Assembly: GCF_034259425.1 (NCBI RefSeq)
Contig: NZ_JAXIVU010000003.1
Coordinates: 124,001-188,000 of the forward strand
Direction: 5' to 3'
Source: Denitrificimonas halotolerans
Lineage (GTDB): Bacteria; Pseudomonadota; Gammaproteobacteria; Pseudomonadales; Pseudomonadaceae
DNA length: 64,000 bases
Under the pieces are notes generated by a model. The model was not told where the DNA came from, did no database searches, and was given only the letters and a program-made list of their open reading frames with translations. Below are positions 18,021-28,611 of the stretch, one piece after another; within the stretch, counting starts at the first letter, position 1, and every line of letters begins with the position of its first letter. The position numbers were made by a program, and so were the translations under genes.

Positions 18021-18930
18021 CAACACTCTCCTTATGCTGGAGCGGAGGCAACAAAGTGGTTTGTTCTTGAGCTGCCTGCTCACGTAAAAAATTCCACACT
18101 GTGCGTGTACGTGCAATATCTTTTAACTCAATGGGCATCAGCATCCAAAAAGTTCGAGTAAAGCTAATTTCATCGGCTAAAACCTGACGTAAACGAGGTT
18201 CTTGATTGGCTGCAAACGCCGGCAAAATTGCAAGCCCAGCACCAGCTGCAACCGCTCGTTGCTGCGTTAAAACACTGGTACTACACAGGTCTGCCTTAGC
18301 ATTTTTCAGCAGCTCATCTAAAAAGGTTAATTCCTTACTGAACAACAAATCATCCACATAAGAGACAAAACGATGACCGCTCAATTGTTCAACCTGAGTA
18401 ATGGTTGGATGCTGAGCTAAATAATCTGCACTGCCGTACAAATGCAAACGATAATCCGTCAAACGCGTAATGATAAAAGGCCCACGTTCAGGCCGCTCTA
18501 ACGTAATCACGATGTCAGCTTCGTTACGGGACAGTTGCACAGCCCGTGGTAAAGCAAGCAAATCCACTTTCAGATGTGGATAGCGTCGCCCCAACTCAGC
18601 CAATTGTTCTGCTAGCAATAACGTACTATAAGCTTCTGTTGCAGCAATACGCACTTGCCCAGACAGCTGCTCACCCAATGTCGGTAAAGAATCAGAGATC
18701 CCCACATAAGCGCTTTCCATCGCCTCAACTTGAGGCAATAAAGCTCGACCTGCTTCGGTTAACTTATAGCCTTCATGCTCACGTAAAAACAAAGGGCGCC
18801 CTAAAGATTTTTCTAAAGCCTGCACCTTACGTGAAACCGTCGTGTGATCGACTCCCATACGTCGTGCAGCTATCACTAACCGTCCTGCGCGCGCCAATTC
18901 TAAAAAGAAACGCAGCTGTTCCCAATCCAT
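18013..18930 (-). CDS. LysR-family transcriptional regulator
   Basis: A 305-residue LysR protein. The N-terminal winged helix-turn-helix (about residues 4-62) includes LELARAGRLVIAARRMGVDHTTVSRKVQALEK, and the effector-binding domain follows from about residue 88. It is transcribed divergently from mmsA, with 150 bases between, and a 16-bp perfect palindrome in that gap is a likely operator. The neighbourhood suggests it controls the mmsA operon and its own operon, which also contains the AraC regulator. Confidence 0.92.
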   Translation of the reverse strand: MDWEQLRFFLELARAGRLVIAARRMGVDHTTVSRKVQALEKSLGRPLFLREHEGYKLTEAGRALLPQVEAMESAYVGISDSLPTLGEQLSGQVRIAATEAYSTLLLAEQLAELGRRYPHLKVDLLALPRAVQLSRNEADIVITLERPERGPFIITRLTDYRLHLYGSADYLAQHPTITQVEQLSGHRFVSYVDDLLFSKELTFLDELLKNAKADLCSTSVLTQQRAVAAGAGLAILPAFAANQEPRLRQVLADEISFTRTFWMLMPIELKDIARTRTVWNFLREQAAQEQTTLLPPLQHKESVDE

Positions 18931-18958
18931 AATCTTCCTCGCTCACATGTTTAGCGCA

Positions 18959-18974
18959 TGTGCATTTTTGCACA
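18959..18974. promoter_or_regulatory. Candidate LysR operator
   Basis: The perfect palindrome TGTGCA-TTTT-TGCACA lies 28 bases before the LysR start, and another TGCACA half-site lies at 18982-18987. The position between divergent lysR and mmsA genes fits an operator. The binding protein is inferred. Confidence 0.5.
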
Positions 18975-18995
18975 GCTAATCTGCACATTAGAGGG

Positions 18996-19025
18996 TTGTC
19001 GTTAGCAAAAACGCACTGCTAGGAT
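18996..19025 (+). promoter_or_regulatory. Candidate sigma-70 promoter of mmsA
   Basis: TTGTCG and TAGGAT are separated by 18 bases, 55 bases before the mmsA start and just downstream of the candidate LysR operator, where an activator would act. Confidence 0.4.
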
Positions 19026-19080
19026 GAATCTACATCAAATCAGCTCATCATAAAAATAAATTTAGACTGAGGCTTTCCAA

Positions 19081-20589
19081 ATGACAGCAATCCAAGTACC
19101 CACCATTAAACTGCTTATTGACGGTCAGTTTATTGAATCAAAAACTGATCAATGGCGCGAAGTCATCAACCCAGCAACTCAAGAGGTACTCGCTCGGGTA
19201 CCTTTCGCCACAACAGAAGAAATTAATGCAGCAGTAGCCAGTGCAAAAACAGCATTTAAAACTTGGCGTAAAACGCCAATTGGTACACGAGCACGTATTT
19301 TTCTCAAATATCAGCAATTGATTCGTGAAAACATGAGCGAATTAGCCGCTTTACTGACAGCGGAGCAAGGTAAAACTTTAGCCGACGCTGAAGGTGATGT
19401 CTTTCGTGGGTTAGAAGTGGTTGAACACGCTGCATCCATCGGCAACCTGCAGCTCGGAGAACTGGCCAATAACGTCGCCAACGGTGTCGATACATACACC
19501 TTACTGCAACCTATTGGTGTGTGTGCAGGTATCACCCCATTCAACTTCCCAGCAATGATTCCATTGTGGATGTTCCCAATGGCTATTGTGACGGGTAACA
19601 CCTTCGTACTGAAACCGTCAGAGCAAGATCCAATGGTAACCATGCGTTTAGTTGAACTGGCTTTAGAAGCAGGTATCCCAGCCGGTGTGCTCAACGTAAT
19701 CCATGGTGGCCCGGATGCAGTCAATGGCATTTGTGATCATCCTGATATTAAGGCGGTATCCTTTGTTGGCTCCACCTATGTAGGTACACATGTGTATAAC
19801 CGCTCATCCCTAGCGGGTAAACGTGTACAGTGCATGATGGGGGCAAAAAACCACGGTATTGTGATGCCCGATGCCAATAAAGAACAAACCTTAAACGCTA
19901 TCACCGGTGCAGCTTTTGGTGCTGCGGGCCAACGCTGTATGGCTTTGCCTGTCGTAGTTCTGGTTGGTGAAGCACAGAGTTGGCTACCTGATTTAATTGA
20001 AAAAGCCAAAACACTGAAGGTCAATGCAGGATGCCAAGAAGGCACCGACGTGGGCCCTGTCATTTCCAAGCAAGCCCTCGCACGTATCACCGACCTCATC
20101 GATAGCGGTATCAAGGAAGGTGCCACTTGTGATCTTGATGGTCGTAACCCACAGGTGCCTGGCTTTGAGCAAGGTAACTTTATTGGTCCGACTATCTTCT
20201 CTAACGTGAGCACCGACATGCGCATTTATAAGGAAGAAATCTTCGGCCCAGTGTTGTGTGTTATGCAGGCGGATAATATTGAACAAGCCATTGAGCTGAT
20301 CAATGACAACCCGAACGGTAACGGTACAGCAATCTTTACTCGCTCAGGCGCCACTGCACGTCGCTTCCAAGAAGACATCGATGTAGGCCAAGTCGGCATC
20401 AACGTACCTATCCCTGTACCTGTTCCGATTTTCTCTTTCACCGGATCACGTGCCTCTAAACTAGGTGATCTAGGCCCATACGGTAAACAAGTGGTCCAGT
20501 TCTACACTCAAACCAAAACCGTAACCGCACGCTGGTTTGACGAAAATGAAGAAGTTGGTGCTCTAAACACCACCATCAGTTTGAAATAA
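19081..20589 (+). CDS. mmsA: Methylmalonate-semialdehyde dehydrogenase (CoA-acylating)
   Basis: A 502-residue aldehyde dehydrogenase of the CoA-acylating type that converts (S)-methylmalonate semialdehyde to propionyl-CoA, the end of valine breakdown. Typical features are TPFNFPAMIPLWMFPMAI near residue 155, PSEQDP near residue 182, the nucleophile in GAAGQRCMAL (about residue 287), and EIFGPVLCV near residue 388. The CoA-acylating branch is supported by the MMGAKNHGIVMPDA segment. It is the first gene of the plus-strand operon, followed by an inverted repeat and mmsB. Confidence 0.95.
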   Translation: MTAIQVPTIKLLIDGQFIESKTDQWREVINPATQEVLARVPFATTEEINAAVASAKTAFKTWRKTPIGTRARIFLKYQQLIRENMSELAALLTAEQGKTLADAEGDVFRGLEVVEHAASIGNLQLGELANNVANGVDTYTLLQPIGVCAGITPFNFPAMIPLWMFPMAIVTGNTFVLKPSEQDPMVTMRLVELALEAGIPAGVLNVIHGGPDAVNGICDHPDIKAVSFVGSTYVGTHVYNRSSLAGKRVQCMMGAKNHGIVMPDANKEQTLNAITGAAFGAAGQRCMALPVVVLVGEAQSWLPDLIEKAKTLKVNAGCQEGTDVGPVISKQALARITDLIDSGIKEGATCDLDGRNPQVPGFEQGNFIGPTIFSNVSTDMRIYKEEIFGPVLCVMQADNIEQAIELINDNPNGNGTAIFTRSGATARRFQEDIDVGQVGINVPIPVPVPIFSFTGSRASKLGDLGPYGKQVVQFYTQTKTVTARWFDENEEVGALNTTISLK

Positions 20590-20597
20590 TAATACAG

Positions 20598-20622
20598 CCC
20601 GCCAGTTAAATGAGCTGGCGGG
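20598..20622 (+). terminator. Hairpin between mmsA and mmsB
   Basis: An 8-bp GC-rich stem (CCCGCCAG / CTGGCGGG) just after mmsA, followed by only two T's. Because mmsB follows at once on the same strand, it may attenuate or stabilise the message rather than end it. Confidence 0.4.
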
Positions 20623-20671
20623 TTCATGATGCAAAGCCACTCGCAATAATCATAATAAGCGGAGATCAATC

Positions 20672-21559
20672 ATGCATATCGGATTTTTAGGCCTTGGTAA
20701 TATGGGCGGCCCAATGGCTAGCAACTTACTTAAAGCCGGCCACCAACTGAGCGTATTCGACCTATCTAGCCAAGCTGTTGCTGAACTCGCTGAGCAAGGC
20801 GCGCAGGCTTGCGACTCTCTTCAAACCTTAGTGACTGGCGCTCCCGATATTTTTATCAGCATGCTACCTGCTGCGGCCCATGTAAAAGGCGTCTATTTAG
20901 GCGATGATGGTGTCATCCAACAGTTACGCAAACCCACCTTGCTCATTGATTGCTCCACAATTGATCCGCACAGTGCCCGTGAGGTGGCCCAAGCTGCTCA
21001 AGAGGCGGGACACCGCATGCTAGATGCACCTGTTTCTGGGGGGACCAGTGGCGCGCAAGCAGGTACCCTCACCTTTATGGTGGGCGGTTCGCCAGAAGAT
21101 TTAGCCCAAGCACAACCTGTTTTAGAAGCTATGGGCAAAAACATCACTCACTGCGGCGATAACGGTAACGGCCAAGTGGCTAAGGTAGCCAATAATATGT
21201 TACTGGGTATTTCTATGATTGGAGTTGCTGAAGCCATGGCTTTAGGTGTATCCCTAGGTATGGACGCTAAAGTCCTGGCCAGTATTATTAATACGTCCAG
21301 CGGTCGCTGCTGGAGCTCAGAAATTAACAATCCTTACCCAGAAGTCTTAGAGCATGCCCCCGCTAACCGCGGCTACAGTGGAGGATTTGGTACAGATCTA
21401 ATGCTTAAAGATTTAGGGCTTGCTACCGAAGCAGCAGGTTTAGCCAAGCAACCTGTGATGCTAGGAGCAGCTGCACAACAACTATATCAGGCGTTCAGTT
21501 TACAAGGTAACGGCACTTTAGATTTTTCCGCCATCATTAAACTGTATCTAAAGGAGTGA
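20672..21559 (+). CDS. mmsB: 3-hydroxyisobutyrate dehydrogenase
   Basis: A 295-residue NAD-dependent enzyme that oxidises 3-hydroxyisobutyrate to methylmalonate semialdehyde, the substrate of MmsA. The N-terminal Rossmann motif GFLGLGNMGGPMA, the substrate-binding DAPVSGGTSGAQAGTL (about residue 118) and the catalytic lysine in VAKVANNM (about residue 171) are all present. The gene has GGAG before its start. The downstream hydrolase starts a few bases after its stop. Confidence 0.94.
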   Translation: MHIGFLGLGNMGGPMASNLLKAGHQLSVFDLSSQAVAELAEQGAQACDSLQTLVTGAPDIFISMLPAAAHVKGVYLGDDGVIQQLRKPTLLIDCSTIDPHSAREVAQAAQEAGHRMLDAPVSGGTSGAQAGTLTFMVGGSPEDLAQAQPVLEAMGKNITHCGDNGNGQVAKVANNMLLGISMIGVAEAMALGVSLGMDAKVLASIINTSSGRCWSSEINNPYPEVLEHAPANRGYSGGFGTDLMLKDLGLATEAAGLAKQPVMLGAAAQQLYQAFSLQGNGTLDFSAIIKLYLKE

Positions 21560-21564
21560 CAGTT

Positions 21565-22635
21565 ATGTCCGAGAATCAAGCACTCATCCTAACCGAGATC
21601 CGCAACCGTGTCGGCCATCTAACACTCAATCGCGTTGCTGCATTTAATGCCATCAATCTTGAGATGGTTCGTACAATCCGCCAACAACTGGATGTTTGGG
21701 CTGCCGATGAAGGTGTTGTTGCCGTAGTCCTACGCGCCAATGGCGATAAAGCTTTTTGTGCTGGCGGTGATATCCGTGAGCTTTACAATAATGCACAGCA
21801 AAATCCACAGCTCAATGAAACTTTTTTTACTGAAGAGTATGCACTAGACCTTTTGATTCATAACTACCCAAAACCAGTTATTGCTTTAATTAACGGCTTG
21901 GTTTTAGGCGGTGGCATGGGGCTCACGCAAGGCGCAAGTTTCCGTATCATCACAGAGAAAGCACGCCTTGGCATGCCTGAAGTGAGCATTGGCTTCTTCC
22001 CTGACGTCGGCGGCAGTTACTTTTTATCACGTTTGCCAGGAGAAACTGGTACTTATATGGGTGTCAGTGGTAACCCTGTTGGAGCTGCTGACGCTTTACA
22101 GCTTGGCCTTGCCGATTGGTTTTTGCATGCTGAACAAATTCCTGAGCTGGATCGCTGTCTCAACACCATGCAGTGGGGACACTCTTCCCAAGAATCCATA
22201 CGCAGTCTGCTCAATACCTTAGCGTGTAAGCATGCCTCAGGCGCTCAACTCACTAGCGTCCGCACAGCCATTGCACAGCATTTCGCTCATAACTCAGTGA
22301 CTGAAATCATTACTTCACTTAAAAGCGAAACCGACAGCACAGTCAAACCTTGGTGTGAAGAGCTCATCAACACCTTAGCTACTCGCTCTCCTATCGCTAT
22401 GGCCACCACTTTAGAAATGTTGCGCCGCGGTAAGAATCTATCCTTGGCCAACTGCTTTCAGCTGGAACTCCATTTAGGACAGCAATGGTTTAAAAAAGGT
22501 GATTTTATGGAAGGCGTGCGTGCATTGATCATTGATAAAGATAAAAAGCCACAATGGCAGCCAGCTACGCTAGACGCTCTTGCTCCCAATCAGATCAAAG
22601 ATTTATTCGCCGGATTTCAAGCCCAAGCCATATAA
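21565..22635 (+). CDS. 3-hydroxyisobutyryl-CoA hydrolase-like enoyl-CoA hydratase
   Basis: A 356-residue crotonase-fold protein. The length and the C-terminal extension after residue 260 fit the HIBCH / ECH_2 group, which removes CoA from 3-hydroxyisobutyryl-CoA in valine breakdown. The oxyanion-hole segments are AFCAGGDIRELY near residue 66 and NGLVLGGGMGLTQGA near residue 111, followed by MPEVSIGFFPDVGGSYF. The start at 21565 is preferred because GGAG lies 9 bases before it; the in-frame GTG at 21556 overlaps the mmsB stop. The product acts directly upstream of MmsB. Confidence 0.88.
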   Translation: MSENQALILTEIRNRVGHLTLNRVAAFNAINLEMVRTIRQQLDVWAADEGVVAVVLRANGDKAFCAGGDIRELYNNAQQNPQLNETFFTEEYALDLLIHNYPKPVIALINGLVLGGGMGLTQGASFRIITEKARLGMPEVSIGFFPDVGGSYFLSRLPGETGTYMGVSGNPVGAADALQLGLADWFLHAEQIPELDRCLNTMQWGHSSQESIRSLLNTLACKHASGAQLTSVRTAIAQHFAHNSVTEIITSLKSETDSTVKPWCEELINTLATRSPIAMATTLEMLRRGKNLSLANCFQLELHLGQQWFKKGDFMEGVRALIIDKDKKPQWQPATLDALAPNQIKDLFAGFQAQAI

Positions 22636-22665
22636 ACTAACCTGTGTATTAGAAGGACTTTAAAC

Positions 22666-23817
22666 ATGAATGACATTGAACTTACAGAAGAACAACGCAT
22701 GATCCGTGATATGGCACGGGACTTTTCTAAGACTGAACTGGCTCCAAACGCTGAAAAATGGGAAAAAGCCGGCTGGCTCGATGAAAACATGCTCAAACAA
22801 ATGGGCGAACTAGGTTTTTTAGGCATGGTGGTGCCAGAAGAGCTCGGCGGTTCCTATATTGACTACACATGCTACGCTCTAGCCTTAGAAGAAATATCTG
22901 TTGGCTGCGCCGCGACGGGAGCTGTGATGAGTATCCATAACTCCGTTGGTTGTGCACCTATCGTCAACTGGGGAACTGAAGAACAAAAACAAAGATGGGT
23001 ACCAGAACTGGCCTCAGGCCAAACTCTAGCTTGCTTCTGCTTAACCGAACCACAAGCAGGATCCGAAGCGAATAACTTACGTACCCGTGCAGTTGAAGAC
23101 GGAGATCACTGGGTACTCAATGGCAGCAAACAATTTATCAGTAATGCTAAACGCGCAGGCCTAGCCATTGTTTTTGCCGTGACTGACCCTGAGCTGGGTA
23201 AAAAAGGCTTATCAGCCTTTTTAGTGCCAACCGACACACCCGGCTTTGAGGTAGAGCGTATGGAGCAGAAAATGGGCTTACGTGCCTCGGACACCTGTGC
23301 GGTAAGCTTAATTAATTGTCGTATTCCTAAAGAAAATATGCTTGGCCCACGTGGAAAAGGTTTAGCTTTAGCATTATCCGGTTTAGAAGGTGGCCGCCTA
23401 GGTATTGCTGCCCAAGCTTTAGGTATTGCACGAGCAGCATTTGAAGCCGCCCTCACCTATTCCCGTGAACGCATTCAGTTTGGCAAGGCCATTAGCGAAC
23501 ACCAAAGCATCGCCAATATGCTAGCCGATATGCATACGCAAATTAATGCTGCACGCCACATGATTCTTTACGCAGCACGTTTGCGTACCGCTGGTCTACC
23601 CTGCTTATCCGAAGCTTCACAAGCTAAACTCTTTGCTTCTGAAATGGCGGAAAAAGTTTGCTCCATGGCTATCCAAATACATGGTGGTTATGGCTACTTA
23701 GAAGACTATGCTGTTGAACGTCATTACCGTGATGCGCGCATTACGCAAATTTATGAAGGCACCAGTGAAATTCAACGCATGCTTATCGCACGCCAACTCT
23801 CTGATTATTCTTTTTAA
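22666..23817 (+). CDS. Acyl-CoA dehydrogenase (probably isobutyryl-CoA type)
   Basis: A 383-residue FAD flavoprotein that introduces the 2,3 double bond into an acyl-CoA and passes electrons to ETF. Signature blocks are CFCLTEPQAGSEANNL (about residue 125), the FAD-contacting WVLNGSKQFISNA (about residue 147), QIHGGYGYLEDY near residue 340, and YEGTSEIQRMLIAR with the catalytic Glu position near residue 366. Operon context points to isobutyryl-CoA or 2-methylbutyryl-CoA as substrate. The operon ends at the strong terminator in repeat copy A. Confidence 0.92.
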   Translation: MNDIELTEEQRMIRDMARDFSKTELAPNAEKWEKAGWLDENMLKQMGELGFLGMVVPEELGGSYIDYTCYALALEEISVGCAATGAVMSIHNSVGCAPIVNWGTEEQKQRWVPELASGQTLACFCLTEPQAGSEANNLRTRAVEDGDHWVLNGSKQFISNAKRAGLAIVFAVTDPELGKKGLSAFLVPTDTPGFEVERMEQKMGLRASDTCAVSLINCRIPKENMLGPRGKGLALALSGLEGGRLGIAAQALGIARAAFEAALTYSRERIQFGKAISEHQSIANMLADMHTQINAARHMILYAARLRTAGLPCLSEASQAKLFASEMAEKVCSMAIQIHGGYGYLEDYAVERHYRDARITQIYEGTSEIQRMLIARQLSDYSF

Positions 23818-23850
23818 CCAAAATGCGCGACAAGCTCTGTACTTTAGAAG

Positions 23851-24058
23851 ATAACTCATTTGCTTACGCGGGGATACAGGCTTTCACCCATACCTAAGAT
23901 ATTAGACTCCAATTAGGAGACCGATATTCGGGCATGAATTAAACCCGAATATCGGTTTTTTAATTTGCTATTTTCTGCTGGATAAGTGACCTCTTAACAG
24001 AGGCCACTCGAGTGGTGTAACCCAGCCAGGCTAGCTACCTGCGCGACTCTCGTCGCAT
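23851..24058. repeat. 208-bp direct repeat, copy A (groEL downstream region)
   Basis: Nearly identical to 26721-26927: five substitutions and one single-base indel by my alignment. It contains a strong terminator, the 12-bp palindrome CCACTCGAGTGG, and the hairpin GCGACTCTCGTCGC. Its last base abuts the 3' end of the group II intron. In copy B the corresponding base is the last base of the groEL stop codon. Confidence 0.95.
23920..23962 (+). terminator. Terminator of the acyl-CoA dehydrogenase operon (repeat copy A)
   Basis: A perfect 13-bp stem (ACCGATATTCGGG / CCCGAATATCGGT) followed by a run of T's on the plus strand, about 100 bases after the last gene of the mmsA operon. Confidence 0.92.
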
Positions 24059-26471
24059 GTCGGGTAGCAGCAGTGCATTACTGCACCGCCGCCCCCTAAG
24101 AACCGTACGTGCGAGTTTCCCCGCATACGGCTCAAGCCTTTATAAGTCAACTGCGATACAGAAGACCAGCTACATATCACCTTGTAGTGAATGCAACTGC
24201 CTATGACAATTGACGTGCAGCATGACCAAGTTGTCGATCTCGTCTCCTCCGCCATCTGTCCTACGCACCACATGATGGATATCCCAATCATTATGGTCCT
24301 TGAACAGTTGCTTACAGATCAGACACCTATGCTTTTGGCGCGTCCAGATCATCCGCAATTTACCGCGGTGTAACTGTTTCTCCTTCCAGCTCTTTATCAG
24401 CCGCTGTTCGAAGTACAACTCAAAGTTACGATCGTATGGATTCGCTTCTGCTTTAATCTTGATATGCCGTTTTATCGGAGTGCTTTTGCTTTTGAACAAG
24501 CGTTTCGGCTTGCCAAACACATCCACACTCTGGAATACCCAGCGCTCCCCGCCCACTGTGTGAAAATACTTGCTTCTCACCCAGCGTTTGTAGCGGTTTT
24601 TGTGCCTACGGCAACTCCAGCGCCAGAGTAGTTTCCAGACTCTGTAGTCCACATAGCCAAATGTTTCCTTAGCCACCACATGGCGATGATAGTTCGCCCA
24701 ACCCCGAATCACAGGGTTAAGCTGAGCAATCAAATTGCCTTGCTCGGCAGTACGGTTCGACCTGACTATTGATTTAATTTTCTGCAAATGAGCTCGCAAA
24801 CTTTTACGGCTTGGCTTAATCAGCATTTTGCCGTTGTATTTGCGTAAATTCTGCCCAAGAAAATCAAACCCTTCAGTTATGTGTGTGATCAGCGTTTTCT
24901 CTGGTGACAGTTCTAGCCCACGCTCCGCCATAAAGGCTTCAACAATGGGTTTGACCTTGTCTTCTAACAACTCTTTCGAGATACCAGTGATGATAAAATC
25001 ATCCGCATATCGCACATAGTTAACCTTAGTTTTATAGGCGGCTTTTGTGTTTTTGCGCCCAAAATGGCTCTGCAACACGTCTTCCAACCCATCTAAGGCC
25101 ATGTTTGCCAACACAGGCGAGATAATGCCGCCTTGCGGTGTACCTGCCTCTGTGGCAAACAACCTGTTGGACTCCATATAGCCCGCTTTCAGCCACTTTC
25201 TGAGCACTTGTTTATCCAACGGAATGTTGGCCAGTAACCAGTCGTGACTGATGTTATCGAAGCACCCTTTAATGTCTCCTTCCATCGTCCACTGTGCAGA
25301 ACTTTTGCGACTGAGATTGACAAAGCATTGCTCAATTGCGTCCGCTGTCGAACGGTGTGGTCGAAAACCATAGCTGTTACGGTCGGCCCGAGTTTCCGAT
25401 ACGGGTTCAAGTGCTAGCAGGTATAACGCCTGCATGGCTCGATCCAGCATAGTCGGTATACCCAGCGGTCGGCGTGAGCCATTCGCTTTAGGTATATAAA
25501 CACGTCTTAACGGCTTTGGACGGTAGCCCGTCCGTTGCAATCTGCCAATTGCCTTCCATTTTGCTAAAGGTGTACTCCATAACTCCCCGTCAATGCCAGG
25601 CGTTTGCCTGCCACGATTTTCGGTGACTCGCCTGACCGCCAAAGCTTTGGCGGCAAACGAGCGGGTCAGCAGCCTTTGCAACGTTTTCACCTTGCGCCAG
25701 CGCTGCTCCTTTGTTGCCTTCGCGATTCGAACCTGTAGCCCTCTCACCTGCCTGTTGATCATTATCCAATCAATGGAATGCCAACCTTGAGGCGGGTGGG
25801 AGAACGCAGGTACAGTAAATACTGTACTCATCTTGCTGCTCTCCAAGTGTAATCAATACACCTTGAAGAAACAGATACATTAACCCCTTGCGGGAAGTAT
25901 CTGCTCCCGCAAGGGCGCGGTGACGGTCTAGGCGAACCCAGTTCGTTACCACTTGTATTAATGTCACTTTTTAGTAAAGCGCTTTACACGCCTTCACACG
26001 ATTAAAGACCAGTCGAAAGTGGGCACTGTTTCCAGTGGAGGAACATTTAACCCCCTATCCACTTCATTACAAAGTGGCATTCGCTTTTTCCGACCTCCCA
26101 AGCCCGCATTCCCAACAGCGTCGATTGCTCTTCGCCTGCCCTTGGGCAGAAATACGGGATTACCGAGTTCCATGTCGATGACATGTATCACTTAGGTTCT
26201 GCTTATACACCGAAGGCTTGATGACAACGTATCCCCAGATGTAAAAAGAGTAACCAGCCTTGTACCTTTTGGTCAGAGCGCGTCAATAGCTTGCGCTCGT
26301 TGCGGCTGACGGTGCTTACAGCAGTTCACATATGTTAACCCTATGACACAGCCTAGCCTCTCACCTGCATGCTATTAGCAGGTTCCCTAAAATCACCTCG
26401 CGGCAAAGTTAGACCTTTTCAGGGAGTACATTGTTAGGAAGCTTCGAACCTCGCCGTTACCAGCGACGCAC
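24059..26471 (-). mobile_element. Group II intron with intron-encoded protein
   Basis: On the minus strand the proposed intron starts GTGCGTC at 26471 and ends CCCGAC at 24059, matching the usual GUGYG start and AY end. Domain V lies at about 24108-24141: a 34-nt hairpin beginning GAGCCGTATG, with a GAAA tetraloop and ending CGTACGGTTC. Domain VI (about 24066-24104) has a GTAA loop. About 640 bases before the ORF fit domains I-III, and the total of about 2.4 kb is usual. Its 3' exon, ATGCGACGAG, is the groEL stop-codon context (see repeats). The intron is on the same strand as groEL. Confidence 0.88.
24170..25831 (-). CDS. ltrA: Group II intron reverse transcriptase/maturase with HNH endonuclease
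   Basis: A 553-residue multifunctional intron-encoded protein that helps the intron fold and splice and copies it into DNA target sites. Reverse transcriptase blocks run from about residue 70 to 330: PGIDG, RRPLGIPTMLDR, SYGFRPHRS, EGDIKGCFDNI, GTPQGGIISPVLAN and the catalytic VRYADDF (about residue 275). A maturase region follows, and the last 60 residues hold an HNH nuclease (CLICKQLF ... IHHVV ... NLVMLHVNCHR). The start at 25831 has GGAG about 9 bases upstream. The ORF is full length and undamaged, so the intron could still be active. Confidence 0.93.
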   Translation of the reverse strand: MSTVFTVPAFSHPPQGWHSIDWIMINRQVRGLQVRIAKATKEQRWRKVKTLQRLLTRSFAAKALAVRRVTENRGRQTPGIDGELWSTPLAKWKAIGRLQRTGYRPKPLRRVYIPKANGSRRPLGIPTMLDRAMQALYLLALEPVSETRADRNSYGFRPHRSTADAIEQCFVNLSRKSSAQWTMEGDIKGCFDNISHDWLLANIPLDKQVLRKWLKAGYMESNRLFATEAGTPQGGIISPVLANMALDGLEDVLQSHFGRKNTKAAYKTKVNYVRYADDFIITGISKELLEDKVKPIVEAFMAERGLELSPEKTLITHITEGFDFLGQNLRKYNGKMLIKPSRKSLRAHLQKIKSIVRSNRTAEQGNLIAQLNPVIRGWANYHRHVVAKETFGYVDYRVWKLLWRWSCRRHKNRYKRWVRSKYFHTVGGERWVFQSVDVFGKPKRLFKSKSTPIKRHIKIKAEANPYDRNFELYFEQRLIKSWKEKQLHRGKLRMIWTRQKHRCLICKQLFKDHNDWDIHHVVRRTDGGGDEIDNLVMLHVNCHRQLHSLQGDM

Positions 26472-26720
26472 TATCCCTAGGCTACTGTTGGTTGTACAAC
26501 AGGTTCTATCACCTATACCGAGCAAGTTACTTTTGCTTTGTATTGGCGTAGAACAATCATCAGACACAGCTTCACACCGGCAGGTGCTATAGCCGATTAA
26601 TAGACACGAGTATTCGCGTTACATGACAACCCTTATTAAAAGAGCTGCTTCAACGTGTACTGTAGGGTTACATGAGCAACGGATTATTGACTAGCTTAAC
26701 TAGCCCTATACGCTTATCAT
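26472..26720. other. 249-bp orphan segment between repeat copy B and the intron 5' end
   Basis: This stretch separates copy B of the repeat from the proposed intron start. It holds no open frame or RNA structure that I recognise and does not resemble the groEL 3' end, which would be the expected 5' exon. It appears to be the current 5' exon of the intron. Confidence 0.5.
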
Positions 26721-26926
26721 ATAACTCATTCGCTTGCGCGGTGATACAGGCTTTCACCCATACCTAAATATTAGACTCCAATTAGGAGACCGATATTCGG
26801 GCATGGATTAAACCCGAATATCGGTTTTTTAATTTGCTATTTTCTGCTGGATAAGTGACCTCTTATCAGAGGCCACTCGAGTGGTGTAACCCAGCCAGGC
26901 TAGCTACCTGCGCGACTCTCGTCGCA

Positions 26927-26927
<1 letters not shown>
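26721..26927. repeat. 207-bp direct repeat, copy B (directly after groEL)
   Basis: The second copy of the 23851-24058 block, about 97% identical to it. It begins, on the groEL strand, with the last base of the groEL stop codon. Confidence 0.95.
26789..26830 (+). terminator. Terminator in repeat copy B
   Basis: The same 13-bp stem and T-run as at 23920, oriented on the plus strand. Here it faces groEL and would stop plus-strand transcription entering from the intron side. Confidence 0.85.
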
Positions 26928-28567
<1,640 letters not shown>

Positions 28568-28611
28568 GTAATCTTTTCCTCAATTTTGTGTCATTTAACG
28601 CAAGGGATAAA

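Noticed and set aside
24031..24291. A minus-strand frame across the intron 3' end
   Set aside because: It lies in intron domains V-VI and the end of the RT gene. The structured RNA explains the sequence.
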